DNA from: Guillardia theta CCMP2712
Lineage: Eukaryota; Cryptophyceae; Pyrenomonadales; Geminigeraceae
NCBI RefSeq assembly: GCF_000315625.1
Contig: NW_005434594.1
Location: 172,216 to 236,215, forward strand
Direction of reading: 5' to 3'
Length of the DNA: 64,000 nt
Part shown: piece by piece, positions 35,154 through 51,241 of the stretch
How positions within the stretch are numbered: the first letter of the stretch is position 1
Layout of the letters: each line of letters begins with the position of its first letter
Notes under the pieces: model-generated
Databases searched by the model: none
Seen by the model: the letters and a program-made list of their open reading frames with translations, nothing else
What the model was told of the DNA's origin: nothing
Position numbers and translations under genes: made by a program

Positions 35154-38100
35154 TCAGCCCTCTCCGAGCCCTTCGTAACATGTCAACCCAGCAAAGTTCT
35201 GCACAGTATCGTCAGCCCCCTTGGAGATGAGATAGTTTCCAAGGTCCGTGTAGCCATACGTGAAGCAAAAATGCAGTGGAGTCTGCCCATTATGATTCTG
35301 CGTGTTCAGCGCGGCCCCTCGCCTCAGCAGAGCCTTGATGATGGACTTGTGGCCGTTCTGAGCTGCGATGTTAAGAAGAGTGTTCCCAGCTGGATCTTTG
35401 AGGTCCACCGGACAGCCCGAGTCCAGCAGGGCTATCAGCTCGGACTTCTTGCCATGTCGCACCTTGGAGTAGGCTGACTTCCATGCCGTCGTCTCGTCCT
35501 CAGCCGCCATCGCTCGGAGCTCGTCCTTGGAGAGCTCCAGCAGCTCCGTCGACTTCTTCCTCGCCATCGGCTGAGGAGCTTTCTCCGGGAGGTTGCGATC
35601 AGAGGCGTCGCCCCCCATGTCGTCTGCTCCATCCTCCTCTGCCTCGTAGGATCCAGCTGGAATGTTCTTGGGCCTCAGCCGAATCTCCTGCCCAGCCTGC
35701 ATGGCCTTGAGAGCGTGCAAGTCTGGCTCTTCATCCGCATCATCATCCTGCTCGAAGGACACGGAAGGCTTCCCCATGACTTCCAACGACTCTCTCTCGC
35801 GTCTGAACCGCTCACGGTCCTCCATGCGCCTCCTCCGCTCAAGCCGCAGCTGCTGCTTCCTCTCGCCCTCGTCCACCTCAGGACCCTCCTGCGCGTCCCT
35901 CCACCCGCGGTCCACAAGAGCCTCGTCCGCTCCCTTGTCTGCCCTCGGAGCCTGTGGATAGGCCTCTGCTTCCAGCGCTTGCTCCTTGGCGGTTGCTGGC
36001 GGTTGGTACGCTTCCTCGGGCCTGTCAGCGGTGTAGACAGTCTGCTTGATGGTCGAGCTCATGATCTGCTCGATGCTCTCGATGTCCGGCAGCTCCGTAT
36101 CCGCCTCGAGCTTCCCGTAGAGGCGCTGCAGAGTTGACTCGATGGTGTGAATGCGAGAGAGCAGGTGCTGCTTGTTCTTGGCGTTCTTGGGGAGCCGCCG
36201 GTCATAGGACAACACAGGCTTCTTGTCCTCCAGCCTATACTCCGCCATCCCCTTGGCTCCTGAGTTGCTGCCTCTGCGCTTCTCCGCATCCTCCTCATGC
36301 GCGACCTCGATGGCTTCCTTCTCTGACACGAGAGCCCCACCCTCGTTCTTCGCTCTGCTCTCCAGCTCCTCCCTCGACCGAAGGTATGCAGGGGTTTTCT
36401 CCTCTCCTCCTCCCACCGAGAACTTGACAGCCTTCTCTGCTGACGTGTAGCTGGCAGCCCCGACAGACGTCATCCGTGATATGGGCACCGACGGGCCGAA
36501 GATGCCCCGGAAGTTTGAGATGAGAGCGTCGGCAGTGTCTTCGTGCGGGCACAGGATGGAGACGTCGAGGACGGCCTGGTCGAAGGGGCGAGACTCGCGC
36601 ATCGGGTCATCCTCCACCTTGATGGGACGTACGACTCCCGAGTCGACCTCGAACGTGATCACAGTGATCGGAGACCCTGGGACTGCGAGTCTGACGGAGA
36701 TCGACTCCTCGGGTATCCTCAACAGCTTCGCAAGGTGGATCCGCTGCTTCTCCGCAAACTGCATCCTTGCCTTCTCGTCGACGAAGGAGACGTCGAACTT
36801 CATCTGGATCAGGTCAGGAGCCACGGACTCCATCATCCCGGGCTTGTTCTTGACAGTCTCGAACTGCTTCTGCTTCAGCTCTTCCGCACCACCCACCCCT
36901 TGCCTCTCGAGGGTGACGACGTTAGGGGCCAACCTCTGACTTTCTCCCTCAGTTCCGAACGCCATGTACTGCTCGGGTATCGCCGCCTTGCCCAACTTCT
37001 CTCCGTTCTTCCCCTTCCTCTTCTCCCTCCTGTCCCCCGCGCTCAACCCCGCGGGCTCACAGGGGATGGTAGTCCTGGGGTCTTCCCTCCCTGTCACCTT
37101 CTGCGCCAGCTCATACTCGATCTCCTCCACGGCCTTGGTGAGCTTCAGCGAGGGCATTAGACTGGCATCCTCCTTGAGCTTCTCCTCCATCCTCAGATCG
37201 TGCTCGTCCATGCGATCGTACCGCAGGTCCTCCACCCCTTCGTCCTTCCTGGCCAAGATCGCAGTCCGAGGCCCCATGGCTCCGCGTTGCGCGGGGAGGA
37301 AGTTGAGCTCGTCTTCCTGTTCCTTCAGCCTCCTGGTATTCTCCACCTCCTGGTAAGGAATCTTCACCTGCTCCTCGAAGTTCTTATCCGATATCACCGT
37401 GACGTCCTGAAACCTCTTCGCTGGCCCTGGAGGTCTTCTTGAGACCTTGGCGCTGGAGTACTGGTCGTCAAGCATGATCTCTCTCCCTGGCTTGTACACT
37501 GGGTCAACGCCCATGTCCTCAGACTCGGCAATCTGTCCTTTGACTTTCTGCACTTGAGAGTAGATCGACTGTACTTCTCCGTCAAAGATCTCCAGCTGCT
37601 CAGGAGCCTCATGCCGAACTCCCGGCACGCTGCTGTCGCTCAGTCCCTTCATCCGCCCTTCGTCTTCGTAACGAGGGAAGTCTTGCACCTCCTTGGAGTA
37701 CGCCTTGAGCGAGTCCAGCACCTCTGCTGGAGCTGTCTTCTGAACCCGCTCCTGCACGGCTCTGTCCTCGACTTCGACGTAGCTTCCGAACGTCTCGTGA
37801 AGCCTCGTGCTCAGCAGGCTGTGGCCGGCTCCTTGACTGGTCTCCAGCATACTCACAGCTACTGGCCTGACGTCCAGCGCACTTTCGCCGTTCTCGGCTG
37901 CTGCCGGTCCTGACGAAGAGGACGAGGAGGGAGGTATCAGAGCTGCGTCAGAGGCCCTGACTTTCAGCCTCAGCAGGGTGATGGGAGATCCAGGTTTGAC
38001 ATCCGAGATCTCGATGCACTCTATTGGTATCCCGAGGGCCTTGGCCAGCTTCTCGCGCTGGGACTTTGCAAAGAGCTGCCTCTCCTCGTCGTTGGAGAAC

Positions 38101-41100
38101 GCTAGGTCGTACTTGAGCTCGATGACTTCCCCAGCTTCAGCTTCGTCTGGCTCGTGGTTGTACTTGATTTCATCTTGGGGGATCCTGAGGAATTCATCGA
38201 AGGCCCATTCAGAGTTCTTGACGATGTTGTCTGAACTCGTCTCCCTCCCTTGACCTTCGAACTGCAGAGCATTGGTGCCAAACGACTTCATGAACTCTGG
38301 CGCGTATCCTCTATCCGACGTGGAGGCGAACTCCGAGCTTGTGGTCTCAATCTGCAACACGTGCGCGCCTTTCTCCCGATGAGTCAACGAGATGAAATCA
38401 CTTTCTTCGGCCACCCGAGCAGATTCCTCGTCCTTATCATACATGTCCTTCTCACCTCTTGGCTGCTCATACTCCCAGAGGAAACTCGGGAGGCCGTATG
38501 CTACCTTGAACTCTTCAAAGTCTTCTTCCATCGTGCCCATGTTAGAGATGGGAGTACAGATCATCTCAACGCGGCTCTCCCTCTGCTTCTCAACCGTCCC
38601 TCTCCTCTTCACCTCGGGCAGCTGAGAGCCTTCATCTGAAGAACCAGCGACTTGGAAAGAAACAGCCATGCTATCCGCCCTGTCATACTCGGACGAAACG
38701 TTCCGACCGGACACATTCCTAGAATCAGTGTGCTCGGCGCACCTGTCCGTATCGCTCGACATGCCAAAGTGCGCTTCTCCTTGGACCAGCGCCTGCAGAT
38801 GAGGAGGTTGGAACTCGTCTTGTTCGAAGATGGAGGTGACTGAGAAAGACTCGGCCCCGGCTTGATAGCAGGATGCGCTTGTGCCCACTCGCTGCCCTTC
38901 CACTTGCTCAGGGAGGCTGATGGACTGCCATTTTCCGCCCTGACTTCCCACACGGATCTCAGAGCGAAATTGGAACGACGAGGCCTGGTTGATCATACGA
39001 GAGTCTCGGTCAACCTGGTCCCCATCAAGGTGCTTGTCTATCGGTCTTGACTCGCCCCCGTCTCCCAGGCTCCTTTCCGTCTTCCCCCCCGGGTCCTTCT
39101 CCTCGCTGAATTCCTCCATGGCATTGCACTTAGACGACCGGATCGCATCCACTGAGCTGAGAGCGCTCTGCTGCTGAGAAGGTGCTGCAGCAGCTGCGGC
39201 TGCGGCTGAGGTAGTGGAGGAGGCGGCAGAAGCAGCAGCATGCTTGACGTTGACACTGGCGCTGACCTCCTTGGGTCTGTCGGCGACTGTTTGCTCCGCA
39301 GGTTGCGGGTCAACAGATGGATGAGAAGGTTCCTGAGGGGGAGCAGAGAGATCGACCGCCGGCTCAGTTGTTTCTCCTCCGACGACCCCAGCTGCTGACC
39401 CAGCAACGGCTTCCGGCGCAGGAGGCAAGACATGCGCAACCACGGGGATGTCGACGGTCTCGATCCCCTGGATCGGCTTGTCCTCGAAGTCATCTTCCTG
39501 CGCTGAGTCCCAGCCTTCGTCCCCTTGGGTGGCAGGGGCAGCGAAGTCAACATCAGGCTCCTTGGCTTGCACAGCTGGTTTTGTTTCTGATTCAGGAGCA
39601 GCGAGCTCGTGAGAGCTCTCTGGAGGAGCTTCTTCGTCAGGGATGCGAACGGCACTCTCGACAGGCGCAATCTCGATTTCTTGTTCCTCCACATCCTGTC
39701 CTTCGAAAACTACAGAAGCATCAGACTGCTCCGACCCCTGTTTCGATTCCGGCCGATCCCCGACTTCGGGTGTGGAAACAACTTCTTCCTGATCAGCTAG
39801 CGGCTCAACGGCCTCGACAAGCTCTGGGGATGGAGCCGTCTGATCTCCTTGCGCCTCTTCCCCCATAGGCTCCTCTTGGGCCTGCGCCTGCATCTCCTGC
39901 TGCTGCAAGGCTGTATCACCCTCGAGCTCAGCCTAGTCAAACGGGTCAGACAACAAGATGAGATCCGATTTCACAACCTGTCCCGCATCAGGCTCAATCT
40001 CCGAGGCGTCGGCTGGCTGGATTTCAGCAGCTCGGAATACAGCCTCTGCCATCCTCGACTGCTCGGTGGCATCCGATATGTCGCCCCCTTCAAGGGGGAT
40101 TAGCGCTTCCATAGGAGAAGTTTGCGGGGTGGTTTTGACGTTAGGTGGCTGCTTTTGGATGGAGGGCAACACGACAGGCTTTGCTGCTCCACCTGCTACG
40201 CTGCTCTCCCCCTGTACAGATTCCTGTGAAACCTTCTTCAATTTCATCTCAGCTGCCCGGGCTTTTGCCTCCGCCACTCTCAGCTTTTGTTCCGCCTCCA
40301 GCGCTTTCCTCTCTGCTTCCTCCCTCCGTTTCTTTTCTTCTCTCATGGACATCTTGAACTCTTGCTCTCTAGAACCCTTTTCCGGCCCTTTAGCAGTCCT
40401 TGCTTTCTCTTGGGTCCGCGACCCAGCACTCCGTGCCCTGCTGCCGGAGTTGGTGCTGAAAAAAATATCAAACGGAACAGAAATCACAATCATCAAACTC
40501 ATTGATCACAGTTCCAAAACTGATGAAAGACAAAGAGAGGAGATATGAGGGAGACAATGCACTGACCTCTGATTTTCTTGTGCAAGAACGTTCTCATCAT
40601 TGACACTCGATGATGACTCTGATGCCGGTCTCTCTCGCTCCTGAACTTTCTTGCTGGACTTGGGGAGATGAGCCTTCTTCCCTTTGGTCTTGCTGGAGCT
40701 ACGTTTTGTCTCAGGAAGTAAGACGAAATCCGGCGAGAACCCATCATCGAGGTCTCCCTGCACTGAGGAAGGAGCAGATGACAATATCAAGTCAAGATCC
40801 TCATCCGAACCACTCTCAGAGTGTTCGTGCTTCCTTCGATACGGCGAGGCGTTCTCTTCGTCCGAGTCCCTTCGTTTCGACTTCCTCTGCTTGTCTCTTG
40901 ATCTCGTCCGCGACTTGGAAGGCCTCCTCGAGAACTTGTCATCTCTCCTCCTCTCGTCCTCCTCGTCCGAGACGTTTTCACTTTCCCGTGGATATTCCAC
41001 CTGCATCGGAAGAGGATGACCCTTCTGCAGGCAAGGTATCTATCAGCACGATCAAAAGTGAGTGAAAGACACAACAGACCTCGTCAGATACTTCGAGGTG

Positions 41101-41883
41101 CTCACACCACAAGAGCCACACTCGATCCTCGGAATCGATCTTGAAGTTCACAACCATGTGCGTGACGGTGAACAATTGATTCGAAACCAGGTTGATATGC
41201 TCGGATATGCATGCACACAATCTCTCCAGCTGCATGTAAAGGACATTTCCAGACATTGGGACTATGACGCAGTATTGGTCGTCGTTGGTGCATGCCCGAT
41301 CTTGCACCTCGAGCTCTGGATCGTTGAGCTTGTTGACATTGATGCAGGAGTCCATAGAGCACTCAGCCGATGACCACGAGACTCGGATCACAAAGTTGCT
41401 TGTTCCCTTGGGCAGAACAAACGATTGCAGCAGTCCTTGCTTCGTACGCCTAGAAGGCGGGGTGGACAAGAAGAACTCGAGGCCAGCCTGTGAGAGAAAT
41501 TCTGTGATGGGTTGAACATCTCCTGTCAAACAAAGGCATCAGCAAGACCGCTGCTGTGAAGGGATACAGGCATCACCTGGAGCACTGCCTACGTAAGTAC
41601 ACACCACATCACTGTCATCGCCCACCCTTCTGATCAGTGCCTCAGAAATCTTATCTACATTCAGCTCCTTGGTTTTTCTCTGCAAAGTTCCTGTCTTCAG
41701 TGACGTGAAATACCATGCAATAGGCTGTTTGTTCTTCAGCAAGATGGTATCTGGCACCAAGACAGGGGGGCACTTGTGGTACATGCATCTTGTCTGCAAG
41801 AGGTTGTTCTTCGCCCAAAGGTATTCATAAAGGTGATCAACTAGCCCACTCCCTCCAAGAGGAGGCAATGAAACGTCGGCCAT
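35154..41883 (-). CDS. Large protein (2154 residues) with duplicated internal domain and C-terminal ankyrin repeats
   Basis: Five exons sum to 2155 codons: 41577-41883, 41080-41522, 40567-41024, 39978-40455 and 35154-39932. The N-terminal 250 residues are globular and contain FKIDSEDRVWLLWCEHLE, a pattern I associate with conserved protist proteins. A Ser/Arg/Lys-rich acidic region and a coiled coil (EEKKRREEAERKALEAEQ) follow. Two related segments at about 1165-1290 and 1603-1720 share K(Y/F)D(L/V), FA..QR..LAK.L.IP and PGSPIT. The last hundred residues form about three ankyrin repeats (GNTLLNIAAQNGHKSIIKALLRRGA; GQTPLHFCFTYGYTDLGNYLI) with helical capping. It is probably a scaffold. Most of the centre is low-complexity and acidic. 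Function is unknown. Confidence 0.78.
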
Positions 41884-43729
41884 GATAGTCTACCTGATCA
41901 CGTCACATGCTTCTATTTGCTGTTTGCCAGGACCAGCGAATTTCATTGAGTTCGACGCAAGGTATGGAAATCTCATTCATGGTGAGTGTTTGACATTGGA
42001 CTACAGGTCCCTGGAGGATCACCATGTTAGTTCCATTGTAAGATATGTTCTTGCTTGCTGTGTAATAAATTGTTTTTTTCAAACAAGACGGGATGGAATA
42101 AAACCAAGCCACATCACTTCAATCAAACAAATTGCATTGTTCAAATGCCCTGATTCTGCTATGTGTTGTGATATTTCCTTCTGCTTACATTCACATCGAC
42201 AAATTCAAATAGCACCAACTACTGATCTTTGCAATTCAATATCCTATGTATGATATTCAGTTTTTCCCATAATTACATTCATTCATTTTCTGCCATTGCA
42301 GCTCCATCCTCCTACTCTTTCTCATCAAAATCCTTGGATTAGATCTTCCTGGAGCAAAGCTATTGTAATAGCGGCCCTAAAGCTATGTACAATCTAGCTG
42401 AAGGAAGTTCTAGCAGATCAGCAAGACATGCTTTTCGATCGAAAATGGTTGTACACAAATCAAGAGACATACAGACAGGTATTCTTTCAATGACTTGATT
42501 CCATTCCTCAGCATCGCACATTGGTCCAGCCAGCGTTTTTTGCCGCCTTCCACGGCATAGCGAGCGCAACCGTTGGATACCAATTTGTGGTATACCCCCA
42601 AATGTATGGAGTTTCAAGTCAGGATTTGAAGTTTTGAAACACAGTTTTTTCAAATTGCTCGATTGGTATATTATTATTAATGTTATTATTGTATATTTGC
42701 AAGGTAAATCTATATTGAATCGTTATGACATAAAGTACGAATATACAGAAAACGAATAATAAAGACTTATTGTTAGCAGTGAATGGTACTGATTCACAGT
42801 ACCTCGTAGCGAGCAGTGACTACCAGTGACACACTAAAAACAATTATACTTTTAAAAGCCTTCAAAATTCTTCTTTCAAATCTTCCTCGGGGATCGAAAA
42901 GCAGGTTTGCAAAAGAACAAGTGGACGGTGAACTCTGGTCAGTAAGACAGGGTGCGGCATTCGTAGTTTGAACTCCGAAGATCGTACAGTTGAGCGCTCT
43001 AGTGCACATCACACACTATTGTAAGCATCGTAGTCGTGTTGTGCGAAGAATCTCCTTGTCTCCATTGATGAGACCCCTGTTCAACCTGAATTCTCTACAA
43101 GTTCTGAAGACCGTACTGTATGAGAGCCGGACGGCAGTGCCGTTTCATCGACTTCTTACAAAGGCAATGAAGTAGCAAAAGCACCCACAAGATACTGACA
43201 GCACGAAAGACGGCAGCGTGCTTCAATGCCATGCTTTGCCTGTACTCGAAATGAACTCAATCTTGAGACTTCCCATTTCATCAACATTGCATCGGCATTG
43301 GATCGTAAACCTCACTTGTTCTAACGCCTCATAAACATCATACGGTGACTTGAACCTCTCGAAAGTCTACGAGCGCTTGAGGACGGTGAGTCGCAAGGTA
43401 ACCCACAGCAATGAGACCGTTCCGACAGCAAGGAACTGGTGGAGCAAGCGTCAGTCAACGAGAGGTCCGGAAGCTCGAGAAGTGACCGCAGCTGTAGTCC
43501 AGGCCTCAGTGCTCGATATCTCCATGTCGCTGGGTGCCCTTGAGATAGAAAGTCACATCGAAGGATTAGAACCATGGGCAAAGGGATCAGCAACGATCAA
43601 GTATAAAGTATCATGGGATACAAATGATACTTGAAAGGTTTGAAGGTCGGCTCGTCGGTGGACGCACAAATGTCAGTGACTGTCAAACACGATCAGAAGC
43701 AGACAACAGAGTAGGAGGTCATAGTTGTG
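41884..43729. other. AT-rich region with no firm gene
   Basis: This is the most AT-rich stretch of the window. A plus-strand open segment at about 43395-43634 (containing VQASVLDISMSLGALEIE) could be an exon, but it has no good start or splice partner. A minus-strand segment near 42410-42600 is protein-like but has no start or family. Confidence 0.35.
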
Positions 43730-44828
43730 TCAACCGAGATCATCATCCGACGGAGGGATTGCAGCGCGCTGTCGATCGTCGACTTGGGAAGTTTTGTTGA
43801 CGGGGGCGGTTTGGGCCATGTTCTTGTTCACGGCTTCGCCGCCTTGCGAGGGTTCGACCTGCTGTGAGCATCAGCAAGAAGCAGGCAGCACACTGAGAGA
43901 TCTACAAGAGCTTCGGCAGGAGTCTGAGACGACTTGGAGTCTGCGCCCTGGGCCTGAAGAAACGGAGAGAAGGAGAAGCGGTGGGGGGGGGGAAGAAGTG
44001 AGAAGCACGAGGCACCGGTCAGCTCCTTCAACTCACTGCTTCCTTCTGATGATTCGGTATTCCAGGATCGCATTCCTCTGGGATATCCAAACCAGTTCTC
44101 TGAACCCTCTTATCATCATTTGCGACAAGATCAATCTTCGCTTTCACCTTCAAGAATTCTGACGCGGCTCCACCATTCGCGCCGCCTGATAGCGCTCTGA
44201 GCAACTGCCATCGCTGCATCAGTCCTTGCTGAGTTAAGTGCAACCTCGCTGGAACCTCCGATCTCGGCTGGCTCTGACTGTCACTGCCCTCGTCCTCGTC
44301 TGCTTGCATGGGGACTGGTTTGATGTATCCATCGGAATCCAACGATGGCCTCCTGCACATGCGCATGTCAACAACCTGAAGTGAAGATGTATTCAGTTCA
44401 CTCACAGCTCATTCAGTGATGGTAGCGCATCAGTGGATTTGAGCAGCTGCTCAAGGGAGTACCTGCGACATCCGGTATCAGGTGCTGGGCTGAGCACAAC
44501 ATCACAAAGAGAGGTACTTGTGTGCAGAGTCGTCTCCGGCTTTGACCTTGTCCTGCTCCTCATCAGGATGCACGTTGTTGTCCTGGGCAAACTTTAGACA
44601 GAAAACCGTGGTGCATTGAAATCGAACCTCGGGCGACGAAGTCGCATTTACAGGTTCAGCAACCTTCTCCTCTCTTGCCCCTTCCTCGACCTGCTTCTCG
44701 GCCTCTAGCTGAACTTGCTCCTGTGTCTCATCCTCTCTCTGCACAGCTTGATCGTCTCCTGCTTCTGCTGCTGCTGCTCCTCCTCCTCCTCCTCCTCCCT
44801 TGGCCTTGGAACTTTTCTTCCGCCCCAT
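43730..44828 (-). CDS. Hypothetical protein, 287 residues, five exons
   Basis: Exons 44518-44828, 44406-44462, 44037-44352, 43906-43953 and 43730-43861 sum to 288 codons. The start is the ATG at 44828, in the context of a Lys/Gly/Ala-rich N-terminus (MGRKKSSKAKG). After an acidic stretch, residues about 68-125 look folded (RFQCTTVFCLKFAQ; YSLEQLLKSTDALPSLNEL). A helical segment around QRWQLLRALSGG follows, and the C-terminus is polar and disordered. I do not recognise a family. Three introns are 44-56 bases, typical for this window. GTACCCC words lie 118-142 bases upstream. Confidence 0.65.
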
Positions 44829-45602
44829 TTCTCTCTGATACTGCGATGACTCAAACCAACCCCTTGTAACATTCCCCTACCACTACCATGCTTTTTACAC
44901 CCCACCCCTTTAAATCCTGTGTTCTGTAAAGTGAAACTCAATAAAGTACCCCTACTAAAAGTACCCCACCCTGTGATGTAAAAGTACGGGTTCACAAGAT
45001 TGAGCAGCAATGCTGTACGTAGGAGAGTTGACGTGGTAGTGGAGGGGAACAGCATATGGCACGAGGAAGGGAGGGAGGCAGGGAGGAGGAGGAGGAGGAG
45101 GAGGAGGAGGAGAGATTGATGATGGAGACGATTTGAGAGATGGGGAGTGTGGAGCTGAGATACAGGAAACGAAGGGTTGTCTGAAACAGGAGGCTGCTGA
45201 TGCAGATGTGTAAACAAGGAGGGGGGTGGAAGTGAAGGTAGACCTACGAAAAAGGTTTAGAAATCTATCAGGGAATGTAATTCATTTCAATTTCGACATG
45301 AAACCTCACCCTCCATCTAAATAGCTCGTTACATTCAAGAGGAACTGGCAGAGTACAGATTCTGCTCTTTGTTGGGTTGTGGTGCCAGGTGTCTCGGTAC
45401 CAGATCTGCCTCACACAGCTCTTGTGCATGATCTCCATGTGTTTTGCTAACTGCCCTGACTGATTCTTTCTCTCTCTCTCTCTCTCGCACTGTCTCAGGT
45501 CGCCATCTAAGACTCAGGCACTTGAGGCTGATGAGAGTGAAGTAGGAAGGGACTAGGGGTCGGGCAGTGAGTCTAGCCCTTGCCGTCGCATCCTCCTCCA
45601 AG
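44829..45602. promoter_or_regulatory. Divergent spacer with GTACCCC pair
   Basis: GTACCCC occurs at 44946 and again as GTACCCCACC at 44961, upstream of the minus-strand orphan. A GGA microsatellite lies near 45083-45112 and a TC microsatellite near 45470-45487. No gene is seen. Confidence 0.35.
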
Positions 45603-48080
45603 ATGCCGGACATGCCGCCTCCTTCCGGTCGCTTTGACGTAGGGCAGAGCGACTGCTTCTGGAGGAAGGAAGGCAGAGCCATGGTCCTCCGCGTTTTCTA
45701 CCCCATCGACAAGGTGCAGGCAAGCAGCAGCTCCAGCCTACCCTCCTCCCCCAGCACGGCGGGATGGTCTTCTTCTGCCTCTCCTCAAACGGCACATGCC
45801 TCCCTCGCACGGAACTTCTTCACCCTCAAGTGGACAGGAGGAGAGGAGGAGAGGAGGAGGGCGGAGTGGCTACCGGAGACGTACGGCGCACCATGTCCGA
45901 GTTATGCGGAGGGGTACGGGATCACCATGTACAATCTCATGCCCTGGATGCCTCCGGAGATCTGCAAGACCATCGGCAAGATCGGGCTGGGCCTGCTCTT
46001 CTCAGGTGTGAGGATTCCGACGTTCGCCGACGAGCCTCCGACGGCAGCGCTGGAAACGTTTGTTCCCATCATCTACTCCCACGGGCTAGGAGGGAACAGG
46101 AGCTGCTACTCGTCTGTCTGCATCGATCTTGCTTCCCATGGCTACGTCGTGTTTGCGCTGGAGCACTCGGACGGATCCGCCAGCCTCAATGTTCTCCCTG
46201 ACAAGACTGTAACGGAGTACAAGCACGCTCCGAGAAAAGCTTTTTTGCCATCCCCCAACCGCATCAAGAAAGGATTCACGGCGAGTCTAGTCCCTGAGGA
46301 ACAGCGGCAGCCAGTGTCACAGTACGAGTTCAGGCATCAGCAGCTGGAGCAGCGGGTGGAGGTTAGGGATGGGATGTGAAGGATGTGCAGGCAGTTGACT
46401 TGTTGAGCAGGAGGTTCGATTTATCGCAGATGTCATCCAGGCCATCAGTGAAGGGAAGTTTGAGGGAGAGGAGTGGATGTCTAATGTGATCAAGAATGGA
46501 AATGTCTTTGCAAATAAGATCGACATGTCAAGGTTGGGCGGTATGGGACATTCTTTCGGAGCATGCACTATCCTCAAGACGAGCTTCGTGGACTCACGTT
46601 TCAAGGTTCGTCCTGCTCTATCTACCTTGAATCACATTACGTCTTGCTCTCCCCTCCTCTTCTTTCACGTCTTCACTTGTTTGCTCCTCTGTCTTGCAGC
46701 CAACTGAAGTGAAGCCAGGCCTGTGTCCTGCATGACTCCTGGCTGTTCCCACTCGACGAGAAGACTGCACATTCGGCGTTGACCTGCCCGACTTTGTTTC
46801 TCAACAGCTCGACCTTCGACAACATCTGGCCCACTGAAGGTGCCAAAGTGCAGAAGTCATTCGTGGAGGCAGCCAAGGAGTCAGGAGGAGAAGTTTATGT
46901 GATGCACTTGATCGGAACGAAGCATGCGAGCTTTGCTGACTTCCCCGTCCTTTTCTCCGATTTCTTCCTGGTTGTTTCCCCCCCTCCCCTCACTTCACCT
47001 CCCTTTCCTCCCCTTCCCTTCCTCTTCCTCTTCTCCCCTCACCTTCACTCCTCCTTTTCTCCCCTCCCCTCCCCTTTCCTCTCCTCCCCTTTCCTCTCCT
47101 CCCCTTTCCTCTCCTCCCCTTTCCTCTCCTCCCCTTTCCTCTCCTCCCCTTTCCTCCCCTCCCCTTTCCTCTCCTCCCCTTTCCTCCCCTCCCCTTTCCT
47201 CTTCTCCCCTTTCCTCTCCTCCAACATCCAAAATCCTTGCAAACATCCTTGACTGCTGGCTGACATGTCGTGTGAAGAACTTGGGAGTCATCGGCCCAAC
47301 AGACCCCAAGAAGGCGATGAGAGCAGTGCATGTGCGTTTTTGACGTCGACAACCGTTTGACGTCTCTGGTGACAGCCGTGACGGCATGCAGGCATGCGAC
47401 GTCTCTTTCTTCAACTCCTACCTGCATGTCGAAGACTCAGACCGTCTTGGTGAGGAGGAGAGGAGGAGGAGGGCGTCGTGGATGAGAGGAGGAGGGCATG
47501 CTGGTGACCCTGGAGCAGAGAAGACGAACGAGTCCCTGTGGGCAAGCTTGTTTGTTGGGATCAGCAAGGAGGGCGAGAACACAGACACGTGAGGGATATT
47601 GCTTGTCTCCTCCTGCGCCACCTCTACACTTTCCCTTCTCTCGTCCTTTCCTCCCTCCTCTCCCTCCTCTCCCTCCCTCCTCCCTCCCTACCTCCCTGCA
47701 CCTCTTCTCTCCTCCTCTCCTCCCCTCCTCCCCTCCTCAGCCCCACGTCCCATCATCTCCACTTTTCCTGCTCCTTGTCTTCCTTCCTTGACGTGCCAAT
47801 CTCCTGCTTTCCTCCTACTCCCATGTAACTGCCCGGCATCAGGTCCCAATGGCGTCCTCCTCCTGACTTCGAAGACCTTGTGGTTCCAGACTTCACGGTA
47901 AAGGAGGAGGAGAGGGGAGGAGGAGAGGAGGAGAGGAGACAGTATGTGAAGGTGATGGGAAGGCTATGGGGGGGGAGACAGGGGAGAGGAAGAGGGGAGG
48001 AAAGGAAGGAAAGGGAGGAAAGGGAGGGAGCAGCAGCGGGGGTAATGAGGAGGGAAGGAAGGATGATAGGGGGTAGGTGA
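45603..48080 (+). CDS. Platelet-activating factor acetylhydrolase-like esterase
   Basis: Exons 45603-46361, 46411-46605, 46719-46970, 47278-47331, 47392-47588 and about 47843-48080 join in phase (about 564 residues). The alpha/beta-hydrolase core has HGLGGNRSCYSS and LASHGYVVFALEHSDGSA, the nucleophile Ser301 in GHSFG, Asp324 in VLHDSW and His387 in GTKHASFADF, so a full catalytic triad is present. The pattern matches plasma/type II PAF acetylhydrolases, which remove short or oxidised acyl groups from phospholipids. The terminal helix (GVIGPTDPKKAMRAV, then VSFFNSYLH) also matches. I see no signal peptide. The last exon is uncertain: the gene could stop at 47592 without it, or splice again near 47897. 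The tail is purine-rich. Confidence 0.82.
47055..47220. repeat. 15-base pyrimidine minisatellite
   Basis: Tandem copies of a unit close to TCCTCTCCTCCCCTT fill the intron between exons ending at 46970 and starting at 47278. Confidence 0.85.
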
Positions 48081-48424
48081 TAAACACGGAGCGAGGAAAG
48101 ATCAAGATAGGATGCTTTACCAACGATCCGAGATCACTTCACATGGAGAAGTTGAGGTGAAGAATGATTCTGTGAACTCGTTGCATCCTGACGGGTTGTG
48201 AACGTCGAAGTTTGTCAGAGACGTCATAACGAACTTTTTTAAGTTTTCTTCTCATTCAAGTTTTCTTCTCATTCAAGTTTTCTTCTCATTCTCGTTTGCG
48301 CTACCGATGCGAGCACTACCGATCCCCTCACACGCTACTTTTCTGCTCCCAACTCTCTTCTCCTACTCTCTCCATGGGTTACTTCCCCCTGCCCTCCTTG
48401 CCAACTCTCTCAAAAGTTTTTCTT

Positions 48425-48495
48425 CCTCTCCTCCCTCCCTCCTCCCTCCCTCCCTCCTCCCTCCCTCCCTCCCTCCCTCCCTCCCTCCTCCCTCC
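48425..48495. repeat. CTCC microsatellite between convergent genes
   Basis: CTCC/CCTC repeats lie between the 3' ends of the esterase and KRR1 genes. The rest of 48081-48560 holds no gene. Confidence 0.7.
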
Positions 48496-48560
48496 CCTCT
48501 CCTCTTCATTACAATAAATTTCTATCGCGCTTTTATTTATCACAGCATCGCACATCCGTT

Positions 48561-51241
<2,681 letters not shown>

